From Isoetes taiwanensis (lineage: Eukaryota > Streptophyta > Lycopodiopsida > Isoetales > Isoetaceae): a stretch of 64,000 nt of DNA. Below, piece by piece: positions 58,541 through 64,000 of this stretch; position 1 is the first letter of the stretch; each line of letters starts with the position of its first letter. The notes beneath the pieces were generated by a model. That model saw only the letters and a program-made list of their open reading frames with translations, made no database searches and had not been told where the DNA came from. The DNA lies in contig JAJEKV010000156.1 of NCBI GenBank assembly GCA_021234155.1, positions 1,122,232-1,186,231 of the forward strand, written 5' to 3'. The position numbers were made by a program, and so were the translations under genes.

Positions 58541-58706
58541 CTATCTAGGCACGAAGGCCTCCATCTAGGCTTAACCAGGCACGAGGGCCTCCATCCAGGC
58601 ACAAAAGGCCTCCAACCAGGCACGAGGGCCTCAACCAGGCACAAAGGCCTCCAATCAGGCACGAGGGTTTCAACCAGGCATGAATGTCTCAACCAGGCAC
58701 GAGGCC
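58541..58706. repeat. ~20-bp minisatellite (CCAGGCACGAGGGCCTC)
   Basis: Eight to nine variants of CCAGGCACGAGGGCCTCAA lie in tandem with small length differences. Frames through it are open on both strands because of the repeat. Confidence 0.9.
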
Positions 58707-58738
58707 TATAACAAGATGTAAGTTTACACAAATAAGTT

Positions 58739-58790
58739 CCCCCGAAAATCTTATCTACGTTCCACAAAACGTAGATAAGATTTTCGGGGG
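58739..58790. repeat. perfect 23-bp inverted repeat, 6-nt loop
   Basis: CCCCCGAAAATCTTATCTAC... (58739-58761) is repeated inverted without mismatch at 58768-58790, with loop CCACAA. It lies next to the minisatellite and in front of the LINE-D leader. Confidence 0.96.
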
Positions 58791-59501
58791 AGAGACTTCA
58801 GGAAATGAACGTTGAGCGCCTTCAGGAGGGCGCCTTGCTTCTTGGTGTTCTCCCATACCCCGATGGATGAGGCTTTGTATGAAGCTGTTCTCCAGGGGCT
58901 GGGGATCACCAACATCCTGGAGGAAAACCAAGATTCTTTAGGAATTATAGAGAATTTGATTAGTTGGGTAATTGAGTCTAGATCCAGGGTAGGTTTTTGC
59001 AGATTCGGCTTCAATTCCTTCTTCTTGTGCATCGTTTGCTTTGATAGACCTGGATCTTTGAGAGTGGCTGCTCACAACTCCAGGCCCTACCTTGGTCTCG
59101 GCAACAGATTTGAACGCAACTTATTCACGATGAGTGCACCCTTGGAATTTGGAGTTGAACCAATTTATTATTGGGCAGCCTTCTTCGATTTGCATCCCTC
59201 CCAGCACCTTAGGGACTTAGACGTAGTGGTGTGGAGGTTCTTGGTAGCAAATTAGTATAGAGGTCCTTGGGTCGGGTGGGGTCTTTCTTTCCAAGAGTCA
59301 GAGTCAGGTAGGGTCTTTTAGATTTGGCTCCTCTGGGATTCTCGAGGGTACGGGGTGTCAGATTCCCGGTCATTCTCTGGATGTTTTTCTTGGGAGGAGG
59401 GAAATATATCATTGGCAGTTATTTCCTGAGGCGTAAGGAGAACTCAAGAGGCAGCTTTCAGAATTAGGTAACGGCAGATCCTTTAGGTTCTTTGCAATTT
59501 T
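58791..59501 (+). other. probable 5' UTR of LINE-D
   Basis: About 700 bp lie upstream of LINE-D ORF1. A 147-codon frame (58812-59255) has no domain and its status is unclear. The exact LINE start could not be fixed by eye. The palindrome at 58739-58790 may mark it. Confidence 0.4.
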
Positions 59502-61463
59502 TTGGAAGCTCAGTTCAGTTTGTTCCCTCCCGTTGGGCCTCCGCTCAAGATGAGAACCAAGGCAAGCACATCCAAAAACCAGTTTAGTAAAGAAGATGAA
59601 GAATGGAACCAAATCTTCTGGTTGGACGACAGACGAGATAAAGCATGGAGCGTTTTGAAGGAATTATACATCGGCTTAGAGATTATCCGGGACCAGCAGA
59701 AAGCAGCTGCATTTTGCATGGGGGTTCATGAGGAGGTCGGGATCTTGGCATGCAAAGAAAAGCTAAGGGGCATAGATAAGGACTACATGGAAGGCAGAGC
59801 GAATGATAGAGACTGGGTTTGGAATACCTTCGGTTACGTTCAGGAAATGGACAATACTCTGTATAAACTCATAACCGTGAAACAGGGCCACACTGAAACG
59901 GACTGCTGTAGTTTGAAAAATAGTATCTTCAGATCCTTCATGGACGAAATGCTGGCTAAAGTGAAAAATCTGATAATCAAATGGGACGGATTGAGGGAGG
60001 GCTCTAACGCTAGTATCAGGTTAATCAAGAGATGGGAAGAGGCAGAGGATAATGTTATCGAGAGGCACAGGAGAACTTTCAGACAAGGGCTTACCTTGGA
60101 TCAGCCCCTCGAGGGAGTTTCAACATCTTTGGAGGTCTACCAGCTTAGAAGGAAAAAATTGGCCAAGGCTTGCAAGATCAAGGATTCCAATGGTTTCTTT
60201 AACCCGGTGGAGGTGAGCTCTTGCGATTGCGAAAATTGCGAGGAGGTAAAACTGGCAGCTTTGAACATCACTAAAACGAAGGTGGGGGAAAACAAGATCA
60301 CGAATACCATACCAGTGGTGGGCAAGAACGACAAGGTTAAAGGTCTGGATCCTCCCCCCTCCTATAAAAATATTTTAATGAAAGATGTTCCTTCTGTTTC
60401 AACTAACACTGTCAGACACGATTCTGGAAAGGGGTTCATTGACTTATTTGGAGTACCAGACAATTCTGCGGCTAACATCTTTTCTAAGAAAGCTATTTTA
60501 GTCCATTTCCCGCGGAAATGCCCCTCTCAGGAGGAGGTCAAGACTTGGATCACTAAATCTCAACATATTCCTATCCTCTCGATCCTCAAGCTTGACAATA
60601 AAACTTTCCAGATTGTTTGCAGAGATGAGGTCTGTGTTGGCTATATTCTCAGAAGGAAGCTAGACATGATAGCCAATGCCCCCTTCTATTTGATGAGATG
60701 GAACTCCGAATTCATTCCGGGAATGGATAAAGATATTAGGACGACCACATGGATATCCTTCTCCAATTTGCCCCCTGTTTTCTGGACCAGATCTCATCTG
60801 CTGGCTCTGTCTGAACCCTTGGGGGATGTGATTGAGATCAATATTCCTCAAACCAACTACCCGTCTGTCTGTGTTTCCAAAAGAATTAGCTCTGATTGGA
60901 GCAAGAGTATAAAAACAAGAGTTAAGGAGAATGAGTTTTTGGATATCAGGATATCTTACTCCAAATGGCCGGTCTTGACTACCGCAGTTAAGGAGAACAT
61001 TTCTCATAAGAATACTAAGCAGATTTGGGTCCCTAAAGCTACAATTATAGAGGACAGGCAGGAAGATCAGGAATTTGAGCCTAAGATTGCTGATCAGAAT
61101 CATAATATGGAACAGTTTACTCTTTCCAGAATTAAAGACCATGGATACAATCAAGAGCCTCCTAAGATTGAGCTGAACAATAATATGGTCTTTTTGTTTA
61201 AAAATACTAATTTATCGGTGAAGATTGATACGGGGAACCTGGTATTCACTCTGCAAGAAGACCCTAACCATGTGGGTAATAAGGAGGAGGAAGTGGTTCA
61301 GCATACTCTTGAAGAGGTCATGGAATTAGAGGACAATTGCTGGAAGGTGGTCGACAGAAGAAGGGGCAGGGGTAAGAAAAAGTTTCATATGGGTCCCAGC
61401 CGTGCGAGCCCCAGGAAACAGTCCATTCTAGCCCGTGAGGCTATAGGTAAGTACAAATTCTAA
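59502..61463 (+). CDS. LINE-D ORF1, DUF4283-like nucleic-acid-binding protein
   Basis: The open frame is 653 codons, without breaks. Plant L1-type LINEs encode such an ORF1 protein, which binds element RNA and acts as chaperone. The N-terminal 220 residues are charged and helical. A Cys cluster (SCDCENCEE) lies near residue 243. Residues about 325-500 resemble the DUF4283 domain of plant retroelements: AILVHFPRKCPSQEEVKTWI, RTTTWISFSNLPPVFW, and the ISYSKWPVL end. The C-terminus is basic (RRRGRGKKKFHMG). The stop TAA overlaps the ORF2 start (TAATG). An in-frame ATG at 59550 is an alternative start. Confidence 0.85.
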   Translation: MEAQFSLFPPVGPPLKMRTKASTSKNQFSKEDEEWNQIFWLDDRRDKAWSVLKELYIGLEIIRDQQKAAAFCMGVHEEVGILACKEKLRGIDKDYMEGRANDRDWVWNTFGYVQEMDNTLYKLITVKQGHTETDCCSLKNSIFRSFMDEMLAKVKNLIIKWDGLREGSNASIRLIKRWEEAEDNVIERHRRTFRQGLTLDQPLEGVSTSLEVYQLRRKKLAKACKIKDSNGFFNPVEVSSCDCENCEEVKLAALNITKTKVGENKITNTIPVVGKNDKVKGLDPPPSYKNILMKDVPSVSTNTVRHDSGKGFIDLFGVPDNSAANIFSKKAILVHFPRKCPSQEEVKTWITKSQHIPILSILKLDNKTFQIVCRDEVCVGYILRRKLDMIANAPFYLMRWNSEFIPGMDKDIRTTTWISFSNLPPVFWTRSHLLALSEPLGDVIEINIPQTNYPSVCVSKRISSDWSKSIKTRVKENEFLDIRISYSKWPVLTTAVKENISHKNTKQIWVPKATIIEDRQEDQEFEPKIADQNHNMEQFTLSRIKDHGYNQEPPKIELNNNMVFLFKNTNLSVKIDTGNLVFTLQEDPNHVGNKEEEVVQHTLEEVMELEDNCWKVVDRRRGRGKKKFHMGPSRASPRKQSILAREAIGKYKF

Positions 61464-64000
61464 TGGATAGAGACCTAAATTGTATCACCTGGAATCTCCA
61501 GGGATTGAATAGCATGATCAAAAGGGAAAGGCTTAAGGTATGTATTCACTCCCTCAAACCAGATTTTCTGTTTATACAGGAGCACAAGATTCATGACCTT
61601 AATCATAGTGATATTATCAGTAGGACTCTTCCCCCTAATTTCAGTTTATGGTCAATTCCAGCCAATGATTCCTCAGCTGGGATTGCTATTGCTTGGAATA
61701 ATCACTTGAATCTGTCCAATACTTACATGGTGAATGGGAGAAATGGCAGATGGCAGATCCTTTTATGTACTTTATTTAAAATTAGAGTAGCTTTAGTTAA
61801 CATTTATGCTTATAATGATCCAGGGGATAGGGTGGAGATATGGAACAGGATCAAGAACAGCTTAGATAATTTAGAGTTTGATGAGTGTATTTTAGGCGGT
61901 GATATCAATATGGTTACTAACAGTTTTATGAAAAATAAGAATTACAGACCTTTAGGTAAGAAGGAAAAAGAGGCGTGGTCGAATTTGATTGAGGGAAACA
62001 ATCTCACTCTTGCTAGAACCAAGGCAGACTCCTACAGCTGGACGGATAAAAGAGTGGATCCCACTCTTTGTCTACATGACAGATTTTACCTCTCTGAGAA
62101 CTTATGGAATCACAGCAACAGAGTGAACAACCTAGAGGGGTATACCCTATCTGACCACTTTCCCCAGCAGCTCAGGATCATAGCTAAGGACTCAATCAAA
62201 AGCAGGAAGACTTATTTTAAACTCAACACTAGCCTTTTGGATCATGAGGAGTTCAGTTCCAGATTTCAGCAGATCCTGGCTAAATTTCCTAGACCCTTGG
62301 GAGGTACTGGCTGGATGTACTGGTGGGTTAAGGTGGCTAAGGCTACCAAAAATTGGCTCAAGGTCTGGGGGAAGGCAGTGCACCTAGAGAAAACTATTCA
62401 TCTCCACAATCTGAGAGAGAGTCTTATAAACGCCTCGGAAGAAGACAAGGAAGATATTCGTGCAGAAATTGAGAAGGAAGAGATTAGGATTGCAGAGGGT
62501 TGGAGACTTAAGGCAAAGGTGAGGGAGATTAAGGAAGATGAAAGGGGTAGCTCCAAATTTTTCTTTGCCAAAGCCAAGGGTAGGGTGAAAAGAAACCATA
62601 TTTTCGAAATTAGAGCTGGAGAGGAGGACATCACGGATGAGGATCAGATTAAAAATGCAGCTAAGGATTATTTCAAAAATATCATGGGTACCAACAAAGA
62701 TTGTCAGCCCGAGGGTATGGACAGGTTCATTAATATGCAAAGGAGGGTAACCCAGGAGGAGAATTTGAGCATTGAGAAACCTTTCTCTAGTGAAGAGCTC
62801 TACTCCTTTGCAAAGGAAATGGAAAAAGGCAAAAGCCCGGGGCCTGATGGGCTTCCTGTGGAATTTTTCATTAAGGTGTGGCCTTTGATTGGGGAAGATA
62901 TTACACGCCTGGCCAATGAGTTCAGGGTCTCTAAATGTCTGGACGCAAGAATTAATACCAGTCTTATCACCCTCATTCCTAAGATAGATGTTCCTGCAAC
63001 CTTTTCGGACTACAGGCCTATATCTTTATCAAACGTGATCTACAAGCTAATATCAGGTACAATAGCCAGGAGACTGAAGGTAATTCTGGAAAGGATTATT
63101 AGCACTTCCCAAGCAGCATACCTGAAGGACAGATTCATTTTGGATAATGTTGTCACTGCCATTTTGGGCCTTCATTGGGCCAAAGAATCTAACCAGGATG
63201 TCGCCCTCATCAAGTTGGATATAACCAAGGCTTTCGACTCGGTTAGCTGGAATTTCCTTTTTAAATGTTGCTATGCTTTAGGCTTTTCTAATGAGGTTAT
63301 CCTTCTCTTCAAAGCTATTCTGTCTAATTCCAGGTCCTCGGTCTTGATTAATGGGGAGTGTGGCCCATTCTTTCCCCTTGAAAGGGGGGTAAAGCAAGGG
63401 TGCCCTCTAGCCCCCTTTCTTTTTCTTATTATTATGGAAGGCCTCCACAGTAAGTTGGAGGAAGCCAAGAATACTAACCTGATTCAAGGGCTAACCCTGC
63501 CAGGCAGTGGGCAATTGGATCAGATTTTAAATGGTCATTTTGCAGACGACACGTTCTTGCTAGTTTCGATGGATAATAGATCTCTAATCAATACTCAAGC
63601 AATCCTGGAGGAGTTTGGGGAAGTCTCAGGATGCAGGATAAATCCTATGAAGTCAAAAATTGTGGCTAAGGATCAGGTAAAAGGGGAGCATACGGCTGCT
63701 CTCATGGGTTGTAAGTATATTCTACCTATCAATTCATCTAAAATCTTGGGCATTCCCATGGTCATGAAGGGTAGCCCTTCAGATATTTGGAATGATATAG
63801 TTGAGAAGTTTCAGAAGAAAGTGGATAGTCTTAACTCTAAGTATATTTCCAAGCAGGGCAGAGCGATTATAGCCAATTTTGTGATATCCTCTTCTCATGT
63901 TTACCAGTCCTCTGTTATTTTAGCACCTAAAAAAGTCTCTTCCAAGCTCCAGAGTATTATAGGCAGATTTATCTCCTCTGGCCAAAACAAGAGATGCTGG
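61463..64000 (+). CDS. LINE-D ORF2, endonuclease-reverse transcriptase (cut by window end)
   Basis: The frame from ATG 61463 is open to the end of the window (846 codons so far). It begins with an AP-like endonuclease: ITWNLQGLNS, FIQEHK, the catalytic GGDIN near residue 150, and SDHFPQ near residue 232. The RT follows: GKSPGPDGLPVEFF near residue 455, DYRPISLSNVIYKLI, LIKLDITKAFDSVSW, RGVKQGCPLAPFLF, the active site FADD near residue 693 and KILGIPMVMKG. The protein nicks target DNA and primes reverse transcription there. No stop or shift is visible, and ORF1 is intact too, so this copy may be young or active. The 3' end lies beyond the window. Confidence 0.93.
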   Translation, partial: MDRDLNCITWNLQGLNSMIKRERLKVCIHSLKPDFLFIQEHKIHDLNHSDIISRTLPPNFSLWSIPANDSSAGIAIAWNNHLNLSNTYMVNGRNGRWQILLCTLFKIRVALVNIYAYNDPGDRVEIWNRIKNSLDNLEFDECILGGDINMVTNSFMKNKNYRPLGKKEKEAWSNLIEGNNLTLARTKADSYSWTDKRVDPTLCLHDRFYLSENLWNHSNRVNNLEGYTLSDHFPQQLRIIAKDSIKSRKTYFKLNTSLLDHEEFSSRFQQILAKFPRPLGGTGWMYWWVKVAKATKNWLKVWGKAVHLEKTIHLHNLRESLINASEEDKEDIRAEIEKEEIRIAEGWRLKAKVREIKEDERGSSKFFFAKAKGRVKRNHIFEIRAGEEDITDEDQIKNAAKDYFKNIMGTNKDCQPEGMDRFINMQRRVTQEENLSIEKPFSSEELYSFAKEMEKGKSPGPDGLPVEFFIKVWPLIGEDITRLANEFRVSKCLDARINTSLITLIPKIDVPATFSDYRPISLSNVIYKLISGTIARRLKVILERIISTSQAAYLKDRFILDNVVTAILGLHWAKESNQDVALIKLDITKAFDSVSWNFLFKCCYALGFSNEVILLFKAILSNSRSSVLINGECGPFFPLERGVKQGCPLAPFLFLIIMEGLHSKLEEAKNTNLIQGLTLPGSGQLDQILNGHFADDTFLLVSMDNRSLINTQAILEEFGEVSGCRINPMKSKIVAKDQVKGEHTAALMGCKYILPINSSKILGIPMVMKGSPSDIWNDIVEKFQKKVDSLNSKYISKQGRAIIANFVISSSHVYQSSVILAPKKVSSKLQSIIGRFISSGQNKRCW

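Noticed and set aside
58812-59255. 147-codon ORF upstream of LINE-D as a separate gene
   Set aside because: It probably lies in the LINE leader. No domain and no independent signals.

Overview
The window is nuclear DNA of a land plant. The evidence is dirigent genes, an intron-containing 12-oxophytodienoate reductase gene with GT-AG introns and a peroxisomal C-terminus, plant-type Ty3/gypsy and L1-like retrotransposons, Helitron ends, MITEs and a tRNA-derived SINE. I cannot name the species. A fern, lycophyte or other large-genome plant would fit, but that is inference. Host genes are sparse and most of the sequence is layered mobile DNA.

Layout. Positions 1-3658 hold AT-rich repeats and two related repeat families that contain tetranucleotide microsatellites. 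Positions 3659-21275 are one arm of an old segmental duplication. It holds a dead dirigent gene hit by a SINE (3968-4229), a 13.4-kb Ty3/gypsy element (4506-17912, flanked by GATGG) and a 5'-truncated LINE (about 18.6-20.86 kb). The sister arm (about 52.6-54.0 kb) keeps an intact dirigent gene (52929-53414). A four-exon OPR gene lies at 22631-24521. Positions 28.9-33.2 kb contain a 19-bp minisatellite and an A-rich degenerate repeat. A second truncated LINE with an 18-bp target duplication lies at 34075-36108 and a MITE with an 8-bp duplication at 37327-37803. Three Helitron 3' ends lie between 43.7 and 46.9 kb. A decayed unknown gene is at about 48.85-50.14 kb, a large foldback at 51.9-52.8 kb and a decayed LINE at 54.0-56.06 kb. 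From 59.5 kb to the window edge there is a LINE with two intact overlapping ORFs.

The most notable object is the Ty3/gypsy chromovirus at 4506-17912. Besides gag, protease, RT-RNase H, integrase and a C-terminal chromodomain, it carries about 4 kb of extra coding sequence between the primer binding site and gag. The first extra ORF (6864-8123) ends in a nearly complete histone H3 core: alpha-N helix, histone fold and the canonical C-terminal end. This core is joined to about 320 residues of unrelated sequence, including a coiled coil and a basic linker with an ARKS motif. Two further ORFs (8327-9727 and 9923-10411) have no family I recognise. ORF2 is preceded by a 16-bp palindromic TGACGTCA box, a TATA-like stretch and a strong splice-acceptor-like tract. 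An element encoding both a chromodomain (a methyl-H3 reader class) and its own H3 is, as far as I can recall, undescribed. It suggests a retroelement that could supply or mark its own nucleosomes. This copy is dead: it has in-frame stops, frameshifts and a MITE insertion. The family, rather than this copy, is what should be tested.
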